A DNA stretch of 64,000 nucleotides, taken from assembly GCF_046237015.1 (NCBI RefSeq), contig NZ_JBJYIN010000009.1, positions 62,001 through 126,000 of the forward strand. Direction: 5' to 3'. Position numbers and translations under genes: made by a program. The stretch is from JBJYIN01 sp046237015 (GTDB lineage Bacteria; Pseudomonadota; Gammaproteobacteria; Enterobacterales; Enterobacteriaceae). The stretch's first letter is position 1. The number at the start of each line of letters is the position of its first letter. This document shows positions 37,330 through 45,727 of the stretch, one piece after another. Under the pieces are notes generated by a model. That model was not told where the DNA came from, searched no databases, and worked only from the letters and a program-made list of their open reading frames with translations.

Positions 37330-39600
37330 ATGAGTGAGATGACTCATGACGGTGCAGAGAGCCTTGCGCTGCATACCTTTACTGAAAATGCGTATTTAAA
37401 TTATTCCATGTACGTCATCATGGACAGGGCATTGCCGTTTATCGGCGATGGTCTGAAACCCGTACAGCGCCGTATCGTGTACGCCATGTCGGAACTGGGC
37501 CTGAACGCCAGTGCTAAGTTTAAAAAATCCGCCCGTACCGTGGGTGACGTACTGGGGAAATACCATCCGCACGGCGACAGCGCCTGCTATGAAGCGATGG
37601 TGTTAATGGCTCAGCCATTTTCATATCGTTATCCGCTGGTGGATGGTCAAGGAAACTGGGGTGCGCCGGACGATCCGAAATCGTTCGCGGCCATGCGTTA
37701 TACTGAATCGCGTCTCTCCAAATACGCTGAAGTGCTGCTTGGGGAATTGGGGCAGGGAACGGTTGACTATGTGCCGAATTTTGACGGCACAATGCAAGAG
37801 CCGAAAATGTTGCCTGCTCGCCTGCCAAATATTTTGCTGAATGGGACGACCGGGATCGCTGTCGGTATGGCGACCGATATTCCGCCGCATAATATCCGTG
37901 AAGTCGCCGCCGCTGCGGTGGCGCTGATTGATAAACCGAGCGCCTCTCTGGACGATCTGTTAGCGCATGTTCAGGGACCGGATTTTCCAACGGAAGCCGA
38001 GATCATTACGCCGCGTGATGAATTGCGCAAAATTTATCAGAATGGACGCGGTTCGGTGCGGATGCGTGCTATCTGGAAAAAAGAAGACGGTGAGGTGGTG
38101 ATTACGGCACTGCCTCATCAGGTTTCCGGGGCCAAAGTGCTGGAACAGATAGCCAGCCAGATGCGTGCCAAGAAACTGCCAATGGTTGAAGACTTGCGTG
38201 ATGAGTCCGATCACGAGAACCCAACCCGTCTGGTGCTGGTTCCTCGCTCAAATCGTATCGATCTTGAACAGGTCATGAATCACCTGTTCGCGACCACCGA
38301 TCTGGAAAAAAGCTATCGTATCAATATGAATATGATCGGTCTGGATGGGCGTCCTGGTGTGAAAGGGCTGGTCGATATCCTGAGTGAGTGGCTGGTATTC
38401 CGCCGTGACACGGTTCGCCGCCGCCTGAACTATCGTCTGGAAAAAGTGCTCAAGCGCCTGCATATTCTCGAGGGCTTGCTGGTCGCGTTTCTGAATATTG
38501 ATGAAGTGATCCATATTATCCGTACCGAGGATGAACCGAAACCGGTACTGATGCGGCAGTTCAGCCTGAGTGAAACGCAGGCCGAAGCCATTTTGGAGCT
38601 GAAATTACGTCATTTAGCCAAACTGGAGGAGATGAAAATCCGGGGCGAGCAGGATGATTTGGCGAAAGAGCGCGATCAGCTCCAGGCGCTGTTGGCGTCA
38701 GAACGCAAACTCAGTAACCTGTTGAAAAAAGAAATTCAGGCTGATGCTCAGGCGTATGGCGACGATCGTCGTTCACCATTGCATGAGCGCAGCGAAGCGA
38801 AGGCCATGAGCGAACACGATTTTGTGCCTTCCGAACCGGTTACGATTGTTCTGTCGGAAATGGGATGGGTGCGTAGCGCCAAAGGGCATGATATTGATCC
38901 TGCCGGATTGAGTTATAAAGCGGGCGATAGCTTCAGGGCAGCGGCCAAAGGGAAAACGAACCAGCCGGTTGTCTTTATCGATTCAACCGGACGTAGCTAT
39001 GCGTTGGATCCTCTTACCCTCCCGTCTGCGCGTGGTCAGGGCGAACCGTTAACGGGTAAATTGACGCCGCCGCCGGGCGCGACGATTGAGCAGGTGCTGA
39101 TGGCGGCCGACGAGCAGCCGCTGTTGATGGCATCGGATGCTGGATACGGGTTTGTTTGTACGTTTAACGATTTGGTCGCGCGTAACCGCGCGGGTAAAGC
39201 AATTATCACTCTACCTGATAATGCAAAAGCCTTGACGCCAATCGAAATAACCGACAATGACAGCATGCTGATGGCGATTACGGCCGCTGGCAGAATGCTG
39301 TTATTCCCTGTCTCTGATTTACCACAATTGTCGAAAGGCAAAGGTAATAAGATCGTATCCATTTCGTCTGCTGATTTTTCCAGTGGTAAAGATCGTCTGT
39401 CCTGGCTGTTGTTGTTGCCGCCTCAGGCATCGGTAACGTTGTTCTTTGGTAAGCGCAAGTTGGTCCTTCGTCCCAATGAACTACAGAAATACCAGTCTGA
39501 GCGAGGCCGCAAGGGGACTCTGCTGCGTGGTTTGCAGCGTATCGATCGTATTGATGTGGATGCGCCGAAGTCGGTGAGCCGTGGTGATAGCGAAGAATAA
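37330..39600 (+). CDS. parC: DNA topoisomerase IV subunit A
   Basis: ParC carries the DNA breakage-reunion centre of topoisomerase IV. The 756-residue product has the winged-helix/tower region with the active-site Tyr in AAMRYTESRLSKY and the quinolone-determining segment HPHGDSACYEAM. The two resistance positions (E. coli Ser80 and Glu84; here Ser84 and Glu88 because of a four-residue N-terminal addition) are wild type. A C-terminal beta-pinwheel (about 500-740) follows. It has its own promoter region after the parE terminator. Confidence 0.98.
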   Translation: MSEMTHDGAESLALHTFTENAYLNYSMYVIMDRALPFIGDGLKPVQRRIVYAMSELGLNASAKFKKSARTVGDVLGKYHPHGDSACYEAMVLMAQPFSYRYPLVDGQGNWGAPDDPKSFAAMRYTESRLSKYAEVLLGELGQGTVDYVPNFDGTMQEPKMLPARLPNILLNGTTGIAVGMATDIPPHNIREVAAAAVALIDKPSASLDDLLAHVQGPDFPTEAEIITPRDELRKIYQNGRGSVRMRAIWKKEDGEVVITALPHQVSGAKVLEQIASQMRAKKLPMVEDLRDESDHENPTRLVLVPRSNRIDLEQVMNHLFATTDLEKSYRINMNMIGLDGRPGVKGLVDILSEWLVFRRDTVRRRLNYRLEKVLKRLHILEGLLVAFLNIDEVIHIIRTEDEPKPVLMRQFSLSETQAEAILELKLRHLAKLEEMKIRGEQDDLAKERDQLQALLASERKLSNLLKKEIQADAQAYGDDRRSPLHERSEAKAMSEHDFVPSEPVTIVLSEMGWVRSAKGHDIDPAGLSYKAGDSFRAAAKGKTNQPVVFIDSTGRSYALDPLTLPSARGQGEPLTGKLTPPPGATIEQVLMAADEQPLLMASDAGYGFVCTFNDLVARNRAGKAIITLPDNAKALTPIEITDNDSMLMAITAAGRMLLFPVSDLPQLSKGKGNKIVSISSADFSSGKDRLSWLLLLPPQASVTLFFGKRKLVLRPNELQKYQSERGRKGTLLRGLQRIDRIDVDAPKSVSRGDSEE

Positions 39601-39611
39601 GTCATCAATGT

Positions 39612-39646
39612 CGGGACGGAATCATGCGCTGCGCATCTTCGTCCCG
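39612..39646 (+). terminator. Terminator-like hairpin after parC
   Basis: CGGGACG (39612-39618) pairs with CGTCCCG (39640-39646), and the interior also pairs (ATGCGC with GCGCAT), making one long interrupted stem 11 bp after the parC stop. There is no T-run. Confidence 0.5.
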
Positions 39647-39720
39647 GCCAGTTTGATCCTTCCAGACATGATCTGATTACCAGAGTGCCACTCTGTTGTA
39701 AAAGGAATCACCGTGTTTTT

Positions 39721-39738
39721 TATAGCGAAATCGCTATA
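39721..39738. promoter_or_regulatory. 18-bp perfect palindrome upstream of plsC
   Basis: TATAGCGA-AA-TCGCTATA is a perfect 8-bp inverted repeat with an AA centre, 31 bp before the plsC ATG. Its right half ends in CTATAC, which could be a -10 box, so a protein bound here would block the promoter. No known operator was recognised. Confidence 0.4.
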
Positions 39739-39769
39739 CTAGCGGCGGCTGTTGGCTAATGAGGTTGTT

Positions 39770-40507
39770 ATGTTATTCATTCTTCGTTTCATTATTGTGA
39801 TCGTCTTTTCGATCCTGATTTGCATCTTTGGCTCTATCTACTGCCTGTTCAGCCCGAAAAATCCAAGTCATGTGTCGACGTTTGGCCGTGCTTTTGGCCG
39901 GCTGTCAGTGGTATTTGGTTTAAAAGTTGAGCTACGTATACCGCAAGAGGCCGCGCATTACGGCAACTGTATCTATATCGCTAATCATCAAAACAATTAC
40001 GATATGGTGACCGCATCGAATGCGGTTCAGCCACGCACGGTAACGGTCGGGAAAAAAAGCCTGTTGTGGATCCCGTTTTTCGGTCCGCTTTACTGGTTGA
40101 CCGGTAACTTGCTGATCGACAGAGAAAACCGGGCTAAAGCGCATGGCACTATCGCTCAGGTTGTGAAGCATATTAAAGAACGCAATATTTCTATCTGGAT
40201 GTTTCCGGAAGGCACACGTAGCCGTGGGCGTGGTTTATTGCCGTTTAAAACCGGCGCGTTCCATGCTGCGATTAGTGCGGAAGTTCCGATCGTGCCGATT
40301 TGTGTTTCAACCACCAGCAACAAGGTGAAATTGAACCGCTGGAACAACGGCCACGTTATTGTGGAAATGCTGCCGCCTGTTGATACACGTGCTTATAACA
40401 AAGAACAGGTCCGTGAACTGGCGGCGCATTGTCATGAACTCATGGCTGCCAAACTGGCGCAGTTGGATGCGGAAGTTGCGGCTCGTGAAGCTACAGAGAA
40501 AAAATAA
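39770..40507 (+). CDS. plsC: 1-acyl-sn-glycerol-3-phosphate acyltransferase PlsC
   Basis: PlsC acylates lysophosphatidic acid at position 2 to make phosphatidic acid at the inner membrane. The start is ATG 39770 with GAGG upstream; six more N-terminal residues in the open frame are unsupported. The 245-residue product has an N-terminal membrane helix, the catalytic H-x4-D motif in IANHQNNYDM, and the glycerol-phosphate-binding FPEGTRSRGRG and VPIVPICV blocks. The parC-plsC-ftsP order is that of E. coli. Confidence 0.97.
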   Translation: MLFILRFIIVIVFSILICIFGSIYCLFSPKNPSHVSTFGRAFGRLSVVFGLKVELRIPQEAAHYGNCIYIANHQNNYDMVTASNAVQPRTVTVGKKSLLWIPFFGPLYWLTGNLLIDRENRAKAHGTIAQVVKHIKERNISIWMFPEGTRSRGRGLLPFKTGAFHAAISAEVPIVPICVSTTSNKVKLNRWNNGHVIVEMLPPVDTRAYNKEQVRELAAHCHELMAAKLAQLDAEVAAREATEKK

Positions 40508-40511
40508 TCTT

Positions 40512-40641
40512 TATACCCAAAATATTCGAGTTGTGTGATGAAACGTGGCGTTTTGAACAAGTCTATGCGTTGACGCTTTAGGGCAAGGTCCATGATGAGC
40601 CGGGTAGCCAACACACAAGCGATTTGAATATGACGGGTATA
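40512..40641. repeat. Diverged ERIC-like element (130 bp)
   Basis: It has ERIC-type ends (TATACCCAAAATATTCGAG at the left, GAATATGACGGGTATA at the right) and a GCCAACACACAAG stretch like the ERIC right arm. The left interior (about 40540-40590) does not match the two standard copies in this window. It could be an old ERIC copy with an internal replacement or a different palindromic family with shared ends. It lies between plsC and ftsP. Confidence 0.6.
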
Positions 40642-40676
40642 TTCGAATTAACGTGAATTAAAACTCAGTCGTTATT

Positions 40677-40700
40677 GCTTCCGTACGTTGATACGGAAGC
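40677..40700 (+). terminator. Hairpin before ftsP
   Basis: GCTTCCGTA (40677-40685) pairs perfectly with TACGGAAGC (40692-40700) around a six-base loop, 38 bases before the ftsP ATG. It may end plsC transcription or be part of the ftsP leader. Confidence 0.4.
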
Positions 40701-40738
40701 TAAACTTTGCAAACGGTTAACAGATTTACGGGGTAATT

Positions 40739-42154
40739 ATGTCACTCAGCCGACGTCAGTTTATTCAGGCATCGGGTCTTGCGTTGTGTGCGGGTATGAC
40801 GCCAGCGATGGCGAAAGTGAAGGAAACCCCCGGCGCATTACCTATTCCGCCGTTACTGGAGTCGCGTCGGGGGCAGCCTCTGTTTCTGACGATGCAACGA
40901 ACACACTGGGCCTTTGCTGGCGATCGTAAAACCTCAGTCTGGGGAATTAATGGTCGGTATCTGGGGCCAACCGTGCGCGTATTTGACGGGGATGACGTCA
41001 AGCTGATTTATAGTAATCGGCTGAATGAACCTGTGGCGATGACAATTGGCGGTTTACAAGTGCCCGGTTCTCTAATGGGGGGCGCTGCACGCATTATTTC
41101 GCCGGGGATGGATTGGTCACCCGTCCTGCCGATTCGACAACCCTCTGCTACTTGCTGGTATCACGCTAATACGCCTAATCGCATGGCGCCCCATATCTAT
41201 AATGGATTGGTGGGGCTGTGGCTGGTTGAAGACAGTATCAACAAATCGCTTCCGCTTCCTAATCATTATGGCGTTGATGACTTTCCGCTGATTATTCAGG
41301 ACAAGCGTCTGGATAATTTTGGTGTGCCGATCTATAGCCCTCCGGCAAACGGCGGATTTGTGGGAGACACGCTGTTAGTGAATGGCGTTCAGAATCCCTT
41401 TGTGGAAGTTTCGCGTGGCTGGGTGCGTTTGAGATTATTGAACGCATCGAATGCCCGTCGTTATGTGATCCGCCTGAGTGATGGACGCCCGATGCATGTT
41501 ATCGCCAGCGATCAAGGGCTTTTACCTGCGCCGATGGCCATTAATCAGATCTCGCTTGCGCCAGGTGAGCGTCGGGAGATTTTGGTTAATATGTCGGAAG
41601 GGGGAGAAGTGACACTGACGGCGGGTGAATCAGCGGGGATCATGGATCGTCTTCGCGGTCTGTTTGAACCCTCCAGTATTCTGATTTCGACGCAGATTTT
41701 AACGCTAAAACCAACCGGGCTATTACCATTGGTCACGGATAATCTGCCGATGCGATTACTGGCCGATAACATTATTGAAGGCAGCATTAGTCGTACACGT
41801 GAATTTCGTCTAGGTGACAGCTTACCGGGCATTAATGGCGCGATGTGGGATATGACCCGGATGGATGTGCAAACGCAGTTTGGTCGTTGTGAGCGCTGGG
41901 TAATTCATGCCGACACGCCACAGTCGTTCCATATTCAGGGTGTGAAATTCCTGGTGCGTAGCATGAATGGTGGTGCGGTTCCTGTCGAGGATAGTGGCTG
42001 GAAGGATACGGTCTGGGTTGATAACGACGTTGAGCTGCTGGTTTATTTCATGCAACCCTCATCATCGGCCTTCCCATTTTTGTATTACAGCCAGACGTTG
42101 GAAATGGCCGATCGTGGCTCGGCCGGGCAGCTTATCGTACAGCCATCGATTTGA
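40739..42154 (+). CDS. ftsP: Cell division protein FtsP (SufI), Tat-exported cupredoxin-fold
   Basis: FtsP stabilises the divisome in the periplasm under stress. The 471-residue product carries a Tat signal (SRRQFIQ at residues 4-10, then a hydrophobic stretch and AMA cleavage site near residue 26) and three multicopper-oxidase-like cupredoxin domains. As in E. coli SufI the copper ligands of true oxidases are largely missing (for example CWYHANTPNRMAPHIYNGLVG has fewer His than laccases). The Tat signal fixes the start. Confidence 0.96.
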   Translation: MSLSRRQFIQASGLALCAGMTPAMAKVKETPGALPIPPLLESRRGQPLFLTMQRTHWAFAGDRKTSVWGINGRYLGPTVRVFDGDDVKLIYSNRLNEPVAMTIGGLQVPGSLMGGAARIISPGMDWSPVLPIRQPSATCWYHANTPNRMAPHIYNGLVGLWLVEDSINKSLPLPNHYGVDDFPLIIQDKRLDNFGVPIYSPPANGGFVGDTLLVNGVQNPFVEVSRGWVRLRLLNASNARRYVIRLSDGRPMHVIASDQGLLPAPMAINQISLAPGERREILVNMSEGGEVTLTAGESAGIMDRLRGLFEPSSILISTQILTLKPTGLLPLVTDNLPMRLLADNIIEGSISRTREFRLGDSLPGINGAMWDMTRMDVQTQFGRCERWVIHADTPQSFHIQGVKFLVRSMNGGAVPVEDSGWKDTVWVDNDVELLVYFMQPSSSAFPFLYYSQTLEMADRGSAGQLIVQPSI

Positions 42155-42496
42155 TAGTCCACCCGTTTTAACTTCAGTGATCTATACATAGGCTGCGTTC
42201 TTATGCAGCCCTCTCCCTTTTTCTTTTGTATTCGTACATCTTCATCGCGTTACGAGCTGACAATCGGCGTCGCCAAAATAACGCGTTGGGATCGTTTATT
42301 TGATCCCCGATCCTGGTGTTGGCACAACTGAATGTATTGTACGAAAATCAAACGAATGAGGCAAGTCCAATTTAACTCCTTTATGATACCAATCTAAGTC
42401 CTGGCGATTATTGTTCTACACGCTCATTTGTGCCAACACTTGTGGTTAACAATTGCGTATGCTGAAAGTGGTATAGAAACAATAAAAGGCTGCACG
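42155..42496. other. Region between ftsP and the GntR pseudogene
   Basis: These 342 bp carry no supported gene. They are marked by a long-range inverted repeat, GTGTTGGCACAA at 42316-42327 and its exact complement at 42428-42439, with three of the next four bases also matching. The two copies could be paired operators. The region between them is AT-rich. Confidence 0.5.
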
Positions 42497-43252
42497 ATGC
42501 AGAAACTACTTCTTTGGCTACGGGATAAGTTGGGAGAACCCTCATCAACACCCCGTTATATGCAGCTTGCTTTACTTCTTGAAACGGGCATTGCGTGACG
42601 TAAGGCGCTGTCCGGGCAGTTTTTACCAGCTGAAAGATTGATTGCACAACAGCTTGGTTTATCTCGCGTGACGATTTCGCGTTCGATGTCATTGCTGGAA
42701 AAAAAAGGGCTGATTGTTCGTCAGCAAGGCGTCGGTACTCGAATCAGCCAGCACTTGGATGATTGGTCAGATCCCGATGAAGCAGGGTTTATCCCATTGA
42801 TCCTGCGGCAGGAGGAAACAACAGGCGAACGTTGGCTGGAACGAGAGCGAAAGAAATTGCCTGAATCAATCGCCACTGAGATGTCTTTGCCGAAAGACAC
42901 GCTTGTCACCCGGTTGCGGCGTGTGCACTTAATGAACGGGGACCCGGTATCGTTTGAAATAGAATGGATCCCGCTGACCTTACTGCCGGAGCCAGAGCAA
43001 CTGGATCACTCACTCTATCAATACTGGGCAACCCGGAATATCTATCCGGAAAAAAAACGCTATCGTTTAAAAGCGTTGGCTTGTCCGGCAGAGGTTGCCG
43101 AACATTTGCACATTCCACCAGATACGCCTGTTTTGTTAACTCGTCAGCATACTTATGACTTACATGGCGATCTGTTGGAGTACGGTGAAATGTATTGCCG
43201 CAGTGATGTCTATGAGTTTCAAGTGACAGAACGATTAGCGTCTGTGGAGTAA
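42497..43252 (+). pseudogene. GntR/UTRA transcriptional regulator with in-frame TGA
   Basis: One continuous frame from ATG 42497 encodes a GntR-type regulator: a winged-helix DNA-binding domain (FLPAERLIAQQLGLSRVTIS, then LLEKKGLIVRQQGVGTRIS) and a UTRA effector domain (TLVTRLRRVHLMNGDPVSFEIEW, then VLLTRQHTYDLHGDLLEYGE). Codon 34 is TGA (42596-42598), in the first helix just before the KALSGQFLPAER motif. The frame is otherwise intact to the TAA at 43252, which points to a single recent nonsense change or a sequencing error. Restart at TTG 42638 would lose part of the winged helix. The effector is not known; UTRA domains commonly bind sugar phosphates or small metabolites. Confidence 0.8.
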
Positions 43253-43278
43253 ACTGGCAAACGGGGTCGTTTGCCAGT
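43253..43278. terminator. Hairpin between GntR pseudogene and dkgA
   Basis: ACTGGCAAACG (43253-43263) pairs perfectly over 11 bp with CGTTTGCCAGT (43268-43278) around GGGT, between the two convergent stops. There is no T-run on either side. Confidence 0.55.
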
Positions 43279-43290
43279 GAGACAGGAAAA

Positions 43291-44118
43291 TTAATCGTTT
43301 CTGGGGAGGTCCGGATCGGGGCCAAGACGTTTACCGCTATCGAGCGTCGCGATCTCTCCCAGTTCATCCTTATCCAATCTAAAATCGAAGACGTCAAAGT
43401 TTTCCCGGATGCGTGAAGGCGTCACGGATTTTGGAATGACGACTAGCCCATTGTCCAGGTGCCAGCGGATAACAATTTGCGCGGGCGTTTTATCGTACTT
43501 GGTTGCCAATTTACGAATAATGGGTTGATCGAAGATGCCCTCACCGCCTTGCGCCAGCGGGCTCCAGGATTCGGTTTGAATATGGTGGTTAACGTTCCAG
43601 ACATGGAGTTGACGCTGTTGTAACAAGGGGTGTAATTCAACCTGGTTAATGACAGGAAGAACACCAGTCTCATCTTTCAGGCGCTGTAAATGATGCGGAT
43701 GGAAGTTACTGACGCCAATACTTTTAACCAGCCCTTGTTCCTGTAGCTTGATTAATCCGCGCCAGGCGTCCACATAGGTGTCCTGGTGTGGTAGCGGCCA
43801 GTGGATTAGATACAAATCCACGTAATCCAATTGCAGTTTGCGCAGGCTCTCTTCCAGCGCTTTCTGCGGGTCTTTTTGATCGCTATTCCAGAGTTTAGTC
43901 GTAATGAACAATGCATCACGCGGAAGATCTGCATCTTGCAATGCTTGACCGACGCCTTCTTCGTTCTTGTAAATTGCGGCGGTATCAATGGCGCGATAAC
44001 CGGTGTTTAAGGCTTCAGTAACGGCCGCGACGGTTTCTTCATTGCTTGCCCGCCATACACCGAGGCCCAACTGGGGCATGATATTACCATCAGCCAGTTT
44101 AATCTTGGGTTGCGTCAT
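43291..44118 (-). CDS. dkgA: 2,5-diketo-D-gluconate reductase A (aldo-keto reductase)
   Basis: DkgA is an NADPH-dependent aldo-keto reductase that reduces 2,5-diketogluconate and methylglyoxal. The start is ATG 44118 with AAGGAG upstream. The 275-residue product has the AKR tetrad Asp-Tyr-Lys-His (DTAAIYKNEEGVG, ITTKLWN, YLIHWPLP) and the cofactor loop IPKSVTPSRIREN. It lies 244 bp downstream of yqhD on the same strand; in E. coli both are activated by YqhC and form an aldehyde-detoxification unit. Confidence 0.95.
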   Translation of the reverse strand: MTQPKIKLADGNIMPQLGLGVWRASNEETVAAVTEALNTGYRAIDTAAIYKNEEGVGQALQDADLPRDALFITTKLWNSDQKDPQKALEESLRKLQLDYVDLYLIHWPLPHQDTYVDAWRGLIKLQEQGLVKSIGVSNFHPHHLQRLKDETGVLPVINQVELHPLLQQRQLHVWNVNHHIQTESWSPLAQGGEGIFDQPIIRKLATKYDKTPAQIVIRWHLDNGLVVIPKSVTPSRIRENFDVFDFRLDKDELGEIATLDSGKRLGPDPDLPRND

Positions 44119-44216
44119 GTCATTCTCCTTTTTCAACCGTTAATCAGTATAATATTTGGGGTTTAACGGGAGTTGGCGGCCCGTTGCTGCGACCATCAAA
44201 ATCCGATGCGGTATCG

Positions 44217-44297
44217 TCTTCTCGCAACAATTGTCTTTTTACGGCAATTGTCTGCTTGCAACGATGTCCTCCCGCAACAATCATCTTCTCGCAACAA
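44217..44297. repeat. Imperfect short repeats between yqhD and dkgA
   Basis: TCTTCTCGCAACAA occurs twice as an exact 14-bp direct repeat (44217-44230 and 44284-44297), and partial copies (CCCGCAACAA at 44271-44280, TGCTTGCAACGATG near 44253) lie between. All fall in the leader of dkgA. Confidence 0.5.
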
Positions 44298-44362
44298 CAG
44301 GCATGTCGTTTCATTCTAGTCGAAAAATTCGCCAAAGGTTCTACACTGTTTTTGAAAGTGCA

Positions 44363-45526
44363 TTAGCGTGCCGCTTCGTAAATCCTCTGGCTATCACTCA
44401 AGGTAATATCCTGATGTTCTCCCAAAGCGGTCATGCCATGTTCCTTCAACTTGGCAACCATGGCTGGGATTGTGCTACCGTCCAATTGGTAGTCGGACAT
44501 ATGGGTAGGCACTCCCATTTTTTCGAAGAAATCACGCGTCGCGGCGATGGCATGATCAATGCGCTGATCGTCGCTACCATCCCGTAAATTCCAGATGCGT
44601 TCTGCATACTGCAATAATTTCGCGCGTTTTTGTGATTTTTTCGCCGTCAGCATGGCAGGCAGGACAATCGCCAGCGTTTGAGCATGGTCGAGACCGTGCA
44701 TCGCGGTCAGTTCATGGCCTAGCATATGCGTTGCCCAATCCTGCGGCACGCCTGCGCCAATCAGGCCATTCAGCGCCATCGTCGCACTCCACATGACATT
44801 CGCTCGAACGTTATAGTTTTGTGGTTCGGATAATGCACGCGGGCCTTCTTCAATCAGCGTCAGTAATAAACCTTCAGCAAAGCGATCCTGTACTTTGGCG
44901 TCGACTGGATAAGTCAGGTATTGCTCAATGGTATGAACGAAAGCGTCCACGACGCCATTGGCGATTTGTCGTGCCGGTAGCGTATAGGTGACCACGGGGT
45001 CGAGTACTGCAAACAGAGGTTGAACATGCGGAGAGAAGAAGTGCTGCTTGTCGCCAGTGCTGTGGCGTGTAATCACGGCACCGCTATTGGATTCGGAACC
45101 TGTCGCTGGCAGCGTTAATACGGCACCCATCGCAATGCCGTTATCGATGTGGGCCCCTGTGGTTTCCAGAATATGCCACGGATCTTGCGCCGCTTTATAG
45201 CCAGCAGCGGCGGCGATAAATTTGGTGCCATCGACGACCGAACCTCCTCCTACCGCCAGCAGAAAATCAATGTTTTCCGCACGAACCATATCAACGGCTT
45301 TCATAAGGGTTTCGTACGTCGGGTTCGGTTCAATACCCGAAAATTCAAGAACCTGCCGCCCGTTCAGAGCCTGATAGACCTGATCCAGTACGCCGTTGCG
45401 TTTTACGCTACCACCGCCGTACGTGATGAGAATGCGTGCATCAGCTGGAATTTCTTTACTTAATTCAGCGATTTGACCTTCACCGAATAAAATTTTCGTT
45501 GGGGTATGAAGTGTAAAATTTAGCAT
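44363..45526 (-). CDS. yqhD: NADPH-dependent aldehyde reductase / alcohol dehydrogenase YqhD
   Basis: YqhD reduces a broad range of short and lipid-peroxidation-derived aldehydes such as acrolein and glyoxal products with NADPH. The 387-residue product is an iron-type (group III) alcohol dehydrogenase with GGGSVVDGTKFIA at the cofactor site. Metal-ligand segments VVDAFVHTIEQY and MLGHELTAMHGLDHAQ follow. It is divergent from its activator gene yqhC across about 200 bp. Confidence 0.96.
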   Translation of the reverse strand: MLNFTLHTPTKILFGEGQIAELSKEIPADARILITYGGGSVKRNGVLDQVYQALNGRQVLEFSGIEPNPTYETLMKAVDMVRAENIDFLLAVGGGSVVDGTKFIAAAAGYKAAQDPWHILETTGAHIDNGIAMGAVLTLPATGSESNSGAVITRHSTGDKQHFFSPHVQPLFAVLDPVVTYTLPARQIANGVVDAFVHTIEQYLTYPVDAKVQDRFAEGLLLTLIEEGPRALSEPQNYNVRANVMWSATMALNGLIGAGVPQDWATHMLGHELTAMHGLDHAQTLAIVLPAMLTAKKSQKRAKLLQYAERIWNLRDGSDDQRIDHAIAATRDFFEKMGVPTHMSDYQLDGSTIPAMVAKLKEHGMTALGEHQDITLSDSQRIYEAAR

Positions 45527-45727
45527 GGGTTATTTATCCTGTGTAACACCTTGATGAGAGGGCAAAACGTTAGTGCAATATGCTTTGTAAAGGTTATCAA
45601 TTCGTCGCCGATGCGCAATGCTCATTCCTGTTTGGTTATTGCCTATTTCTACAGGAATCAATAGAAAATGATGATAAAAGTCGCTTTCTATGTCATTTTA
45701 TCTTTAGTCTTTAGAAGAGGTGAGAGT

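Noticed and set aside
42596..42598. TGA in the GntR gene as a selenocysteine codon
   Set aside because: No SECIS-like hairpin was evident just after it, GntR regulators do not use selenocysteine, and the position is not a catalytic or metal site.
44217..44297. Repeats in the dkgA leader as a small CRISPR array
   Set aside because: The repeat is only 14 bp, copies are imperfect and irregularly spaced, and no cas gene is present.
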